NCBI GenBank assembly: GCA_965198825.1
Contig: CBDAQB010000002.1
Span: forward strand, 787,978-851,977
DNA length: 64,000 nt
From: BOG-908 sp965198825
Lineage (GTDB): Bacteria > Pseudomonadota > Alphaproteobacteria > Acetobacterales > Acetobacteraceae
Direction of reading: 5' to 3'
Part shown: in pieces, positions 44,131-52,578 of the stretch
How positions within the stretch are numbered: position 1 is the first letter of the stretch
How the letters are laid out: each line of letters starts with the position of its first letter
The notes under the pieces: generated by a model
Told to the model about the DNA's origin: nothing
Databases searched by the model: none
The model's input: only the letters and a program-made list of their open reading frames with translations
Position numbers and translations under genes: made by a program

Positions 44131-45768
44131 ATGGACATGCCCGTAAACTCACCCTATGGGCGTACGAGGAGCGCGACCGCGGGGAAGGCGCCCCTGCCAG
44201 TTGGCCGCAACAAGATTGTTCCAGGGCTGGATGGCAGCGTGCGACAAGGAAGAAGCGGGACGATGACGGGTAGGCTTTGGGTGGATGTCGAAGATTTGTT
44301 CGACTATGCACGCGGCCATTCTCGCGTTACCGGCATTCAGCGGCTCGCCTTCGAAATCTGCCACGCCCTCTACGTGAACGACGCGTGCTCCGGTCGTGTG
44401 CTGTTTGTGCGGCACTCTCCCATGCGCAACAGTTTGCGTGTGGTAAGCTGGGCCGAGGTTGCAGCCCTTTTCACCGGCTTGACGATCGACAAACACGCCG
44501 TTGGGTCGGCGCAGATTGCCAGCCAGCGCGGCCCGGTCCGGCAGGCCGTCAGTAATTTGTCGCACCGGCTGCCGAAACCGGTTCGCCCCGCCCTGATCGA
44601 TATATTCCTGACCAATCAGGAGGCGCTGCGGTCGTGGCTCAGGTTCGCCGCGTTGACGGCGCGCTCGGCAAAGACCGCGGTCTTTCCGCCGCACCAGGCA
44701 GGCGGTCCGGAGGGCACCAAGCGGCGCCCTGCGCCGGGCGCGCCCGGGAACGGCGATACCGAGGTGGAGAGCGCCAATCCCTATTTCGCAGCGGAGGTGG
44801 CGCCTGGCGATACCATTCTCTCGCTCGGGGCGACCTGGACGCACCATGGTTACGAAGCCTTGATCGGCAACTTGCGCGAGAGGCATGGGGTGCGTTTCGC
44901 CATGCTCGTCTATGACCTCATTCCGCTTCGGCGCCCGGAGTGGTTCGAGCACAAGCTGGTCAGCCGGTTCCGCGACTGGTTCGATACGATGATGCCGCTG
45001 AGCGACCATATCTTCGCCATCTCCAAGGCCACCGCCTATGACGTCGAGGCTTTTGCGGAGGAGCGTGGCATCGCCCTGCGCGAGAAGGTTGTACCAATCC
45101 CGGTGGGTACCGGGGTTACCGCCATTACGGCCGGCCTGGCACCGGGCGATATGGCCGCTCCGACAGCCCCGCCTGCCGCTCGGCGCGTGCTGCCGGCTGC
45201 CGGCACCTATGTATTGCTCGTCTCCACCATTGAGGCGCGAAAGAACCACCTGCTGATGTTCCGGGTGTGGCGGCGCATGCTCGATGAGTTGCCATACGAC
45301 GAGGTGCCGACGCTGGTGTTTGCCGGCCGGATCGGCTGGCTGGTGGAGGATCTGATGCACCAGATCAGCAACACCGACCATCTTGGCGGCAAACTGGTCA
45401 TCGTCGAAGGGCCGAGCGATGCCGACCTTGCCAGCCTCTACAAAGGCTGCCTGTTTACGCTTTTCCCGTCCTTCTACGAGGGTTGGGGTTTGCCGGTTAC
45501 CGAGAGCCTGGCTCTTGGGAAGCCCTGCCTGATTTCTAACCGTAGCTCGCTTCCAGAGGCCGGTGGAAAGCTTGCTCGGTATTTCGATCCGGACAATTTG
45601 CACGATGCCTATGAGGCGGTCAGGAGCGTGCTCGCGGACCCTGCGGATCTGGCGCGCTGGGAGGACCGGGTGAGGCGCGAGTTCAAGCCGGTTCCTTGGT
45701 CGGCGACGGTGGAAGGCCTGCTCGCCGGGTTGGCAGCGCAGAAGACGCTCGCCATGGCGCAAGGCTGA
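44131..45768 (+). CDS. GT4-type glycosyltransferase
   Basis: The protein of up to 545 residues has GT-B fold features: YDLIPLRRPEW in the N-terminal half, STIEARKNHLLMFRVWRRM, and TLFPSFYEGWGLPVTESLALGKPCL in the donor domain. The last contains the EGWGLPVTES motif of family 4. Family similarity seems to begin at 44263 (MTGRLWVDVEDLFDYARGHSRVTGIQR), also with a ribosome-like AGGAAG; the upstream start at 44131 has AGGACGGAG. It lies next to gmd-rmd, so it may use GDP-D-rhamnose or GDP-mannose. Confidence 0.88.
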   Translation: MDMPVNSPYGRTRSATAGKAPLPVGRNKIVPGLDGSVRQGRSGTMTGRLWVDVEDLFDYARGHSRVTGIQRLAFEICHALYVNDACSGRVLFVRHSPMRNSLRVVSWAEVAALFTGLTIDKHAVGSAQIASQRGPVRQAVSNLSHRLPKPVRPALIDIFLTNQEALRSWLRFAALTARSAKTAVFPPHQAGGPEGTKRRPAPGAPGNGDTEVESANPYFAAEVAPGDTILSLGATWTHHGYEALIGNLRERHGVRFAMLVYDLIPLRRPEWFEHKLVSRFRDWFDTMMPLSDHIFAISKATAYDVEAFAEERGIALREKVVPIPVGTGVTAITAGLAPGDMAAPTAPPAARRVLPAAGTYVLLVSTIEARKNHLLMFRVWRRMLDELPYDEVPTLVFAGRIGWLVEDLMHQISNTDHLGGKLVIVEGPSDADLASLYKGCLFTLFPSFYEGWGLPVTESLALGKPCLISNRSSLPEAGGKLARYFDPDNLHDAYEAVRSVLADPADLARWEDRVRREFKPVPWSATVEGLLAGLAAQKTLAMAQG

Positions 45769-45792
45769 ACCGCCGGACGGTCCGCTTCTTCG

Positions 45793-46959
45793 TCAGAGGC
45801 GCAGGGCTGCCTGATAAACTGTATCGTCGAGCCTGGTGAGCTTTGACAGCGCCCGTGTGTGCGCAGGCGTCAGCTCGGTCCGCTTGATGGTGCGGAATAT
45901 GCCGGGTGCGGTGCCGGCATTGTCTGCGCCGGCGTTAAGGGCGGCTTGGCCCTGTGCGAGATCGATTTTTAGGTAGTCGCCAAGGCAAGCGACGCTGTCC
46001 TGCATGGTTTCGGTTATGCCGACGAAGGCGAAGTCCTTCAGCGCCAGGAGTGCGCCGTCGACAGCTTCTTGCGGCGAATCGGCCAACGGGTCGCGGCCGT
46101 CTCGGCCGACATAGAGGCCAGTGAGGCGGCGCACATAGAAATTGTCGATGTAGTTGCGGACCGACCAGTCGCTGGTTTCGAGGAAGGCGAGGAGATCGGT
46201 CTCATGTGCGAGGCGGACGGCCTCGTTGCGTGTGGTGGAGGCGAGGGCGTTGGGATCGACGCTGCGCCAGTAGTAATAGAGTGAGAGGATGCGCTTGGCG
46301 GGGTCGCGCAGCATCGTGATGACCGGGCGGTTCGGATCGAGCCGGCGCAGCGAAGGCAGGTCGTAATGGCCGAAGACCAGGGTGCGTCGGCGGATGGCGT
46401 CCAGATCGCGGTCGGCAAATGGGGTAACGATGTGCGGCGCGGCGGTGCGTTGCGGGTCGGGGTCGATCTGCTGCGGGTGGAAGTGGCTGGTGAGCGACTG
46501 GGCGAAGGAGACGCCGCCTGTCTTTTCCAGGTGCAGAAAGGCGATCGGCGGGCCGCACCAGAAACTGAGCGGATCGCCGCTAAGCGGCGGAATGCTCAGG
46601 ATTGGATCGCGAGCGTTTTGGCGGTCGAACGCGTTGTCGTTTCCGAGACGGCCCGTGCGCATCATGTCGAGAAGCAGGAAGCGGCTGATCTGGAGTTTCG
46701 CCGCCGGCACGTTGAACATGCCGCGCTGGCAGGGGGGCAAGGGAATGTTCCTGTCCAGAAGCCCGGACTGGAAATCTTTGGCACTTTTTGGGTCGGGCCA
46801 TTGTCCGAGGCAGAGCCTGTAGAGAAGGCGTCCTCCGAGTGGCGCCACGATGGCGAGGGCCGCTCCTCGTATGGCGCGCGTGAGAGAGGAGGTTGCCGCC
46901 CTGGGTCGCCGATCCTGAATCATCGCCGCCGCGATAGCACGTGCCCCGTGGCACTGCAC
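45793..46959 (-). CDS. Sulfotransferase family protein
   Basis: The 388-residue protein has the PAPS 5'-phosphosulfate-binding loop (IAFLHLEKTGGVSFAQSL) and the 3'-phosphate motif (VITMLRDPAKRILSLYYYWR). Both are typical of carbohydrate sulfotransferases of the Sulfotransfer_2 type. N-terminal residues 1-45 include a weak hydrophobic stretch. It is convergent to the glycosyltransferase, suggesting a sulfated polysaccharide. ATG at 46923 (MIQDRRPR) is an alternative start. Confidence 0.85.
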   Translation of the reverse strand: MQCHGARAIAAAMIQDRRPRAATSSLTRAIRGAALAIVAPLGGRLLYRLCLGQWPDPKSAKDFQSGLLDRNIPLPPCQRGMFNVPAAKLQISRFLLLDMMRTGRLGNDNAFDRQNARDPILSIPPLSGDPLSFWCGPPIAFLHLEKTGGVSFAQSLTSHFHPQQIDPDPQRTAAPHIVTPFADRDLDAIRRRTLVFGHYDLPSLRRLDPNRPVITMLRDPAKRILSLYYYWRSVDPNALASTTRNEAVRLAHETDLLAFLETSDWSVRNYIDNFYVRRLTGLYVGRDGRDPLADSPQEAVDGALLALKDFAFVGITETMQDSVACLGDYLKIDLAQGQAALNAGADNAGTAPGIFRTIKRTELTPAHTRALSKLTRLDDTVYQAALRL

Positions 46960-46966
46960 GAAGCTG

Positions 46967-47155
46967 TTAGAAGTCTGCCGTGCAGGGATCCCGTGCCTCT
47001 AGCCACCCCATCAGCCAACGGTTGCCGCGATCACTGCCGGCCTCGTAGGGGTTTTCCGATGCCGGCAGCCCACATCGGGCGGCGAAGGCGCCTTCCTCCA
47101 TGAACAGGAAGGCGACAGGTCCCACGGCTAAATCATCATTTCTCTTGCCGTGCAC
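46967..47155 (-). CDS. Small Rmf/CrpP-like protein
   Basis: The 62-residue protein carries EEGAFAARCGLPASENPYEAGSDRGNRWLMGWLEARD, the pattern of ribosome-modulation-factor-like proteins (EG..A...G....NPY..GS.....W..GW). Related proteins are common and short in alphaproteobacteria. The likely start is GTG at 47155, with a weak ribosome site; the conserved region starts near residue 19. The function, possibly ribosome-associated, is inferred. Confidence 0.6.
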   Translation of the reverse strand: MHGKRNDDLAVGPVAFLFMEEGAFAARCGLPASENPYEAGSDRGNRWLMGWLEARDPCTADF

Positions 47156-47300
47156 GATCTTAACGCAACTTTAGGTTGTATTAAGATTTTGTATCACACG
47201 CGAGTTTGGCTTGCGAGGTGTTTGGCGGCTCCACCGGCAGCTTTCGGGCAAGTCGGCAGATCATGTTGCTGCATTGCCGCTTGTGAGCGCGATGTTGCCA

Positions 47301-47513
47301 TTAGACAGCGATGAACATCCAAGCGAGAGACAGGACCGGGAGGGATGCGGCGACACTGTAACCAGCGATGGACACGGCCTCTACCAGCGATGTGCGGTGC
47401 TGTTCCTGTTTCGCTTGAAGAGCCGCAAGGCGGGCTGCGAACGATTTACGTGGTGCCTGGCGAAAAATAGCGCTGCTCAGGCTGCCAAACTGGTTCAGGG
47501 TCAGGGTCGTCAT
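47301..47513 (-). CDS. Small protein with C-terminal membrane helix
   Basis: The 70-residue protein (MTTLTLNQFGSLSS start) has a basic amphipathic middle (RKSFAARLAALQAKQEQHR) and a hydrophobic end (VSIAGYSVAASLPVLSLAWMFIAV). AAGGAG lies upstream of the ATG at 47513. The family is unknown. Confidence 0.6.
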   Translation of the reverse strand: MTTLTLNQFGSLSSAIFRQAPRKSFAARLAALQAKQEQHRTSLVEAVSIAGYSVAASLPVLSLAWMFIAV

Positions 47514-47698
47514 GGCTAAAGCTCCTTCCAAATGCCGGCCGCCGAGGGCCTGCCTGGAAGATTGCAGCTAGTGTGCCAGACCACTAAGCCGCTGAAACGA
47601 AAGGCTTTATTCTGGAAAATAGGAAGGTTAAATGAGCGCGCTTGGTAAATAGCGCCAGTGTTAGGCTCAATTAGCCGTTTTGTGACTTGCTTGGTTAG

Positions 47699-47902
47699 TC
47701 AGGCGATTTCGTCGTCGCGATCGACTTCGTTGACGAGCTGCTTGGCCTGGTCGAGCACGGAAGCTTCGCCGTCCGGTCCGCGTGCGGTCGGCGTGAAATC
47801 GTGTGCGAAGCTTGTGCCGGGCAAAAAGACCTTCGCTTGCCAGCCGTCGGTGGTTCGGCTGACTTCGATACGCGCGCCCTTGTAGTGATGTCTCGTGTTC
47901 AC
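47699..47902 (-). CDS. Small soluble protein of unknown function
   Basis: The 67-residue protein (GARIEVSRTTDGWQAKVFLPGTSFAHDFTP...) has a beta-strand-rich start and a helical acidic end. No ribosome site is clear before the GTG start, but codon use and composition look coding. The family is unknown. Confidence 0.5.
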   Translation of the reverse strand: MNTRHHYKGARIEVSRTTDGWQAKVFLPGTSFAHDFTPTARGPDGEASVLDQAKQLVNEVDRDDEIA

Positions 47903-48050
47903 AGTGCGGGTTTGCCACCGGACGAAGGGATCGTCACCTGCGGACGTTCACCCGGGACGCAAATTGGCCGGCTGGCGCTTCGATACGTCACGGCATTGGA
48001 ATGGCAATCGACCCGCCCAATTTGCCGAGCGGTAATCGAAGGAGCAGGCC

Positions 48051-48809
48051 ATGAAGATGACGGGCAACACCATCCTGATCACGGGTGGGGCGTCGGGGAT
48101 CGGGCTTGGACTGGCGCAGGCTTTTCAGAAGCTGGGCAACGAGGTGATCGTCGCCGGGCGGCGGCAAGACATGCTGGATGAGGCGACGGCCGCCAACCCG
48201 GGCATGAGGTCGGTGCGTCTGGATATCGCCGATACGGCTGGCGTGTCGGCGTTTGCTGAGACACTGACACGAGATTTCCCGAAGCTGAATGTGCTGATCA
48301 ACAACGCGGGCATCATGAAGCCCGAGGACCTCGCGGCTGCGCCGGAGTATGTCGGGACTGCGGAGGATATCATCACGACGAACCTTCTCGGGCCGATCCG
48401 GCTGACTGCGGCGCTGCTGCCGCATTTGCGGGCCCGGGAGTCTTCCGCGGTGATGATGGTGTCGTCAGGGTTGGCTTTCGTGCCGCTGGCGGCGACGCCC
48501 ACCTACTCCGCGACGAAGGCGGCGATCCATTCCTATGCCATGTCGATGCGTTATCAGCTGAAAGGCACGGCGACACAGGTGATCGAACTCATTCCGCCTT
48601 ATGTGCAGACCCACCTCATGGGCGAGCAGCAGGCAAACGATCCGCGTGCGATGCCGCTGGAGGCGTTCCTGTCTGAGGTGATGGGGATTTTGTCAGGTGA
48701 TCCGGATGTCGAGGAGGTGGTTGTCGGGCAGTGCCAGCCGCTTCGGTTCGCGGCTGAGAACGGCAAGATCGGGGAGATCTTTGCTGGACTGAACGGCCAG
48801 CATTTCTAA
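48051..48809 (+). CDS. Short-chain dehydrogenase/reductase
   Basis: The 252-residue SDR has cofactor motif TGGASGIG at 11-18, NNAG at 84-87, catalytic S138/S139, Y152 and K156 (YSATK). It resembles DltE-like SDRs. AAGGAG lies before the ATG. It is convergent with an aldo/keto reductase, with a terminator hairpin between. The substrate is unknown. Confidence 0.9.
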   Translation: MKMTGNTILITGGASGIGLGLAQAFQKLGNEVIVAGRRQDMLDEATAANPGMRSVRLDIADTAGVSAFAETLTRDFPKLNVLINNAGIMKPEDLAAAPEYVGTAEDIITTNLLGPIRLTAALLPHLRARESSAVMMVSSGLAFVPLAATPTYSATKAAIHSYAMSMRYQLKGTATQVIELIPPYVQTHLMGEQQANDPRAMPLEAFLSEVMGILSGDPDVEEVVVGQCQPLRFAAENGKIGEIFAGLNGQHF

Positions 48810-48815
48810 GGCTTG

Positions 48816-48838
48816 ACCGCGGCGTGACTCGCCGCGGT
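48816..48838. terminator. Bidirectional terminator-like hairpin
   Basis: ACCGCGGCG pairs with CGCCGCGGT around TGACT, and TCTTTCG follows on the plus strand. It lies between the convergent SDR and aldo/keto reductase genes. Confidence 0.7.
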
Positions 48839-48888
48839 TCTTTCGTGCCGGTCCGGTGGGCGGCAGCGCTGTTCTTCTCGCCTGCCCG

Positions 48889-49875
48889 TCAGCGACCTGT
48901 CGCGGCCATGAGGGCCGCCGGATAGCGTTCGCCCTCGACTTCTATGCCGGCTGCGGCGCGCTCGATGTTTGCGAGATCGTCCGAGGTCAGCGCGATGTCG
49001 GCGGCGCCGAGGTTCTCCTCGAGCCGGTGGAGCTTTGTGGTGCCGGGGATCGGGACGATCCATGGCTTGGCCGCAAGGATCCAGGCGAGGGCGATTTGCG
49101 CGGGCGTTGCGCCCTTCCCGGTCGCGATGCGCTTCAGCAGATCGACGAGGGCCTGGTTCTTCTCCATCGCCTCAGGCGTGAACCGAGGAAGGTTCTTGCG
49201 GAAATCGCCGTCGCTGAGCGCTGTGTCCTTGCTCATAGCGCCAGTGAGAAATCCCCTGCCGAGCGGGCTGTAGGCGACGAGGCCGATGCCGAGTTCCTCG
49301 CAGGCTTCGAAGATGCCGTTGGTTTCCGGGCTGCGTGTCCACAGCGAATATTCGTTTTGCAGGGCGGTGACCGGCTGCACCGCGTGCGCTCGCCGGACGG
49401 TTTTCGCACCGGGCTCGGAGAGGCCGAAGTGGCGGACCTTGCCTGCGGCGATGAGGTCCTTCACCGCGCCTGCCACCTCCTCGATGGGCACGTTCGGGTC
49501 CACCCGGTGCTGGTAGAAGAGGTCGATCACGTCGATGCCAAGGCGCTTGAGCGATGCGTCGGCAACGCGTCGTATCTGCTCGGGGCGGCTGTCCATGCCG
49601 GACATTTTGCCGTCCATGATGTTGAAGCCGAATTTCGTGGCGATCACCACGCGGTCGCGCACGGGCTTCAGGGCCTCGCCGACGATTTCCTCGTTGGTGT
49701 AGGGGCCGTAGACCTCAGCCGTGTCGAAGAAGGTTTCGCCGCGGTCTACCGCCTGGCGGATGAGGGTGATGCTTTCAGTGTTGGAGAGGGCGTGGCCGTA
49801 GCTGAAGTTGAGCCCCATGCAACCGAAGCCGATGGCGGAGACCTCGAGGCCGCGGCCGAGGGTGCGTTTTTTCAT
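48889..49875 (-). CDS. Aldo/keto reductase
   Basis: The 328-residue NADPH-dependent enzyme has the AKR tetrad: Asp and Tyr in FFDTAEVYGPYTNE, Lys in IATKFGF and His in FYQHR. The start MKKRTLGRGLEVSAIGFGCMGL is typical of the YhdN/AKR11-13-like group. The C-terminal NADP site (IPGTTKLHRLEENL) is present. The substrate is unknown, and its position opposite an SDR may be coincidental. Confidence 0.92.
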   Translation of the reverse strand: MKKRTLGRGLEVSAIGFGCMGLNFSYGHALSNTESITLIRQAVDRGETFFDTAEVYGPYTNEEIVGEALKPVRDRVVIATKFGFNIMDGKMSGMDSRPEQIRRVADASLKRLGIDVIDLFYQHRVDPNVPIEEVAGAVKDLIAAGKVRHFGLSEPGAKTVRRAHAVQPVTALQNEYSLWTRSPETNGIFEACEELGIGLVAYSPLGRGFLTGAMSKDTALSDGDFRKNLPRFTPEAMEKNQALVDLLKRIATGKGATPAQIALAWILAAKPWIVPIPGTTKLHRLEENLGAADIALTSDDLANIERAAAGIEVEGERYPAALMAATGR

Positions 49876-49957
49876 CTTGGTTGCCTGTTACTGAATGATT
49901 GTGACGCCACAGGTGGTCGTCGGCCACTTGGCGCGCTGTGCCCGGCCCCCACCCCGG

Positions 49958-49980
49958 CCCTCCCCCACAAGGGGGGAGGG
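49958..49980. repeat. GC-rich REP-like hairpin
   Basis: CCCTCCCC pairs with GGGGAGGG around a short loop, within a C-rich stretch from 49941. The same kind of motif is widespread between genes in alphaproteobacteria. It lies upstream of the aldo/keto reductase. Confidence 0.6.
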
Positions 49981-50033
49981 AGAAGAAAAACGCTTTGGTG
50001 GCCTGAAATGTTGGTGGTGATCTCCGCTAAGTC

Positions 50034-50079
50034 GCAAAAGTTTTTTGCTTCTTTTTTTCAAAAAAGAAGTGCTTGCTTC
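50034..50079. repeat. Hairpin element, copy 13 (right arm only)
   Basis: A C/G-type right arm is present without a left arm or spacer, immediately before the 3' end of hppD. Confidence 0.85.
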
Positions 50080-51201
50080 CTACTCCGCAGCGTGAGGCGT
50101 GAGGACGCCGCGGCGGATTTGATCCTCCTCGATGGACTCAAACAAAGCGCGGAAATTGCCTTCCCCGAAGCCGTCGTTGCCTTTGCGCTGGATGAATTCG
50201 AAGAAGACTGGGCCTATCAAGTTGCCCGAGAAGATTTGCAGGAGCGTGCCCAGTGCGGGGCGGCCTTCGACTTGTTCGCCGTCGATGAGGATGCCGAGTT
50301 TGCGCAGGCGGGCGATGTCTTCGCCGTGGCCAGGCAGGCGCGCGTCGATGCGTTCGTAATAAGTGTCGGGTGGGGCTGGCATGAAGTCGAGGCCGTTGTC
50401 GCGCAGGCCCTGGACGGTGGCGAACACGTCGGCGGTGCCGCAGGCGATGTGCTGGATGCCTTCGCCCTTGTAGCTGTGCAGGTATTCCTCGATCTGGCTG
50501 TTCTCGTCAGCGGATTCATTGAGCGGGATGCGTATGCGGTTGTCGGGGCTGGTGAGTGCGCGCGAGGTGAGACCGGTGTGCTTGCCTTCGATGTCGAAGA
50601 AGCGGATCTGCCGGAAGTTGAAGATGCGTTTGTAGAAATCGAACCAGACATCCATGCGGCCGCGGTGGACGTTGTGGGTGAGGTGGTCCACGTAGAAGAG
50701 GCCGCTGCCCGCCGGACGGGCGTCGCGTTCGCCGAGCCAGTCGAATTCCTCGTCGTAAGCGCTGCCGGTTTCGCCGTAGCGGTCCACGAAATAGATCAGG
50801 CTGCCGCCGATGCCTTCGATGGCGGGGACATCCAGGGTCTGCGCGCCGGTTTCGGTGGGGTCGGCGTTGCGGGCGCCATGGGCCAGGGCGTGACGGTGGG
50901 CGTGCTTCGCGTCGGCGACGCGGAACGCCATGCTGGGAACGGAAGGGCCGTGGGCCTCGGCGAACTGGCTGGCGTGGGAGTGCGGCGTGGTGCTGGCGAG
51001 GAAGTTCACGTCGCCCTGGCGGTAGAGGGTGGTGTCGCGGCCGCGATGTTTCGCGACGGCCGTGAAGCCCATGCGTTTGAAGAGGGCGTGAAGGGCTTCA
51101 GGGTCGGGGTGGGTGAATTCCACGAATTCGAAGCCGTCCGTGCCGGCGGGGTTGTCGGCGCTGATCACCGATCTTGGGGCGTCGTGGGGATATGGGCCCA
51201 T
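50080..51201 (-). CDS. hppD: 4-Hydroxyphenylpyruvate dioxygenase
   Basis: This Fe(II) dioxygenase turns 4-hydroxyphenylpyruvate into homogentisate. The iron ligands are His in VDHLTHNV, His in IQHIACGTADV and Glu in FFEFIQRKG; GNFRALFESIEEDQIRRG is the family ending. The length of 373 residues is typical. The ATG at 51201 has AAGGAGG six bases upstream, favouring it over the start at 51222. It is the third gene of an operon with hmgA and fahA. Confidence 0.97.
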   Translation of the reverse strand: MGPYPHDAPRSVISADNPAGTDGFEFVEFTHPDPEALHALFKRMGFTAVAKHRGRDTTLYRQGDVNFLASTTPHSHASQFAEAHGPSVPSMAFRVADAKHAHRHALAHGARNADPTETGAQTLDVPAIEGIGGSLIYFVDRYGETGSAYDEEFDWLGERDARPAGSGLFYVDHLTHNVHRGRMDVWFDFYKRIFNFRQIRFFDIEGKHTGLTSRALTSPDNRIRIPLNESADENSQIEEYLHSYKGEGIQHIACGTADVFATVQGLRDNGLDFMPAPPDTYYERIDARLPGHGEDIARLRKLGILIDGEQVEGRPALGTLLQIFSGNLIGPVFFEFIQRKGNDGFGEGNFRALFESIEEDQIRRGVLTPHAAE

Positions 51202-51229
51202 GGGTTCCTCCTTCTTAGACAAGATTAGG

Positions 51230-51273
51230 CCAGGGGCTCTGCCCCTGGACCCCGCTGGGGCCTGGAGGCCCCA
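51230..51273. repeat. Double-hairpin intergenic repeat in the tyrosine operon
   Basis: CCAGGGGC/GCCCCTGG (loop TCT) is followed by TGGGGCC/GGCCCCA (loop TGGA). It lies between fahA and hppD and would form two stable RNA hairpins, either REP-like or a processing/termination site that could lower hppD expression. Confidence 0.65.
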
Positions 51274-51282
51274 GACCCCCGT

Positions 51283-52578
51283 TTATGGGGCTGAGCTAAC
51301 TTCGGATTGGGATGCCTGCAAGACAACTGCCCTGCATTCGCCTAGGCCGATCGGGATCGCGCCGTCGGCGGAGGCTTGGGCGCGCAGAATGATTTCGTCG
51401 CCATCTTCCAGAAAGCGGCGGATTTCGCCGTTTGGCAGGGTGAGCGGCTGGCGGCCGCCTTCGGTCAGCTCCAGCAGGCTGCCTGACTCGGGGCGGGTCG
51501 GGCCGGAGATGGTGCCGCTGCCCACCAGGTCGCCTGGTCGGAGGTTGCAGCCGTTGCTGGCGTGATGGGCCAGGAGCTGGGCTGGGGTCCAGTAGAGATG
51601 GTTGGTGTTGCTGGTAGAAAGGCGGTGGGGGTCGGCGCCGGCCGCGCGCATCTGGGCAGTGAGGATGAAGGCTTCCAGTTTGATGTCGAGGGCGCCGGTG
51701 GCCTGGTCGGCCTCGTCCCAAAGATAGGGGAATGGATGCGGGTCGCCTGCCGGGCGCGGCGGCTGGGCGCAGCGGAAGGGAGCCAGGGCCTCGGGCGTGA
51801 CGACCCAGGGGGAGACACTGGTGGCGAAGCTCTTGGCGAGAAACGGGCCTAGCGGCTGGTATTCCCAGGCCTGGATGTCGCGGGCGGACCAGTCGTTCAG
51901 CAGGCAGTAGCCGGCGATGTGGTCTGGCGCCTGGGCGATCGGCAGGGGTTCGCCCAGGGGGTTCTCGGCACAGATCCAGATGCCGAGCTCGAGCTCGAAA
52001 TCCAGATTCCGGCAGGGACCGAACGTGGGTTCGGGGTCGGCGGCTGGCTTGCGCTGGCCGGAGGGGCGGCGGATCGGCTCGCCAGACGGGCGGACGCTGG
52101 AGGCGCGGCCGTGGTAGCCGATCGGCAGGTATTTGTAGTTCGGCAGGAGGGGTTCGCTGGGGCGGAAAAGGGCGCCCACGGCGCGGGCGTGATGGATGCC
52201 GGCGTAGAAATCCGTGTAGTCGCCGATCTGCGGGGTAGGCAGGTGGAGGGTGCAGTCGGCCGCCTTGTGGAGGATGTCGCTCGCCAGCTTTTCGGTCTCG
52301 TGGCCTTGCGCGAGCATGGCAGAGATGGCGTGGCGGAGGGTGCGGTGGGGGCGGCCTTTCCATTCGGGAAGCAGGCCGAGGCCGCTGCAGGCGTCGATGT
52401 CGAGGATGCAGTCGCCGATGGCGACGCCGCGCCGCTTGGGTTCCTCCTCGCCGACGGAGAACATGCCGAATGGCAGGTTCTGGATAGGGAAGTCCGAGTG
52501 TCCGTTTGCGCTGGAAACCCAGCTTTGGAGGGCGGGGTCGTGGGTGTGGTCGAGGCCTGGGCGGGTGGGCCCTGTCAT
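51283..52578 (-). CDS. fahA: Fumarylacetoacetase
   Basis: The 431-residue enzyme hydrolyses fumarylacetoacetate to fumarate and acetoacetate, the last step of tyrosine breakdown. It has the N-terminal beta-barrel (FPIQNLPFGMFS) and the FAH catalytic domain with DFYAGIHHA, YHGRASS, ELELGIWI, NDWSARDIQAWEY and GSGTISGP. The length fits. Its start overlaps the end of hmgA by four bases. Confidence 0.96.
   Translation of the reverse strand: MTGPTRPGLDHTHDPALQSWVSSANGHSDFPIQNLPFGMFSVGEEEPKRRGVAIGDCILDIDACSGLGLLPEWKGRPHRTLRHAISAMLAQGHETEKLASDILHKAADCTLHLPTPQIGDYTDFYAGIHHARAVGALFRPSEPLLPNYKYLPIGYHGRASSVRPSGEPIRRPSGQRKPAADPEPTFGPCRNLDFELELGIWICAENPLGEPLPIAQAPDHIAGYCLLNDWSARDIQAWEYQPLGPFLAKSFATSVSPWVVTPEALAPFRCAQPPRPAGDPHPFPYLWDEADQATGALDIKLEAFILTAQMRAAGADPHRLSTSNTNHLYWTPAQLLAHHASNGCNLRPGDLVGSGTISGPTRPESGSLLELTEGGRQPLTLPNGEIRRFLEDGDEIILRAQASADGAIPIGLGECRAVVLQASQSEVSSAP

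Noticed and set aside
48856..51228. A 790-codon plus-strand open frame
   Set aside because: It lies opposite the aldo/keto reductase and hppD, both with clear family motifs, and crosses hairpin copy 13. It is a GC-rich antisense shadow.
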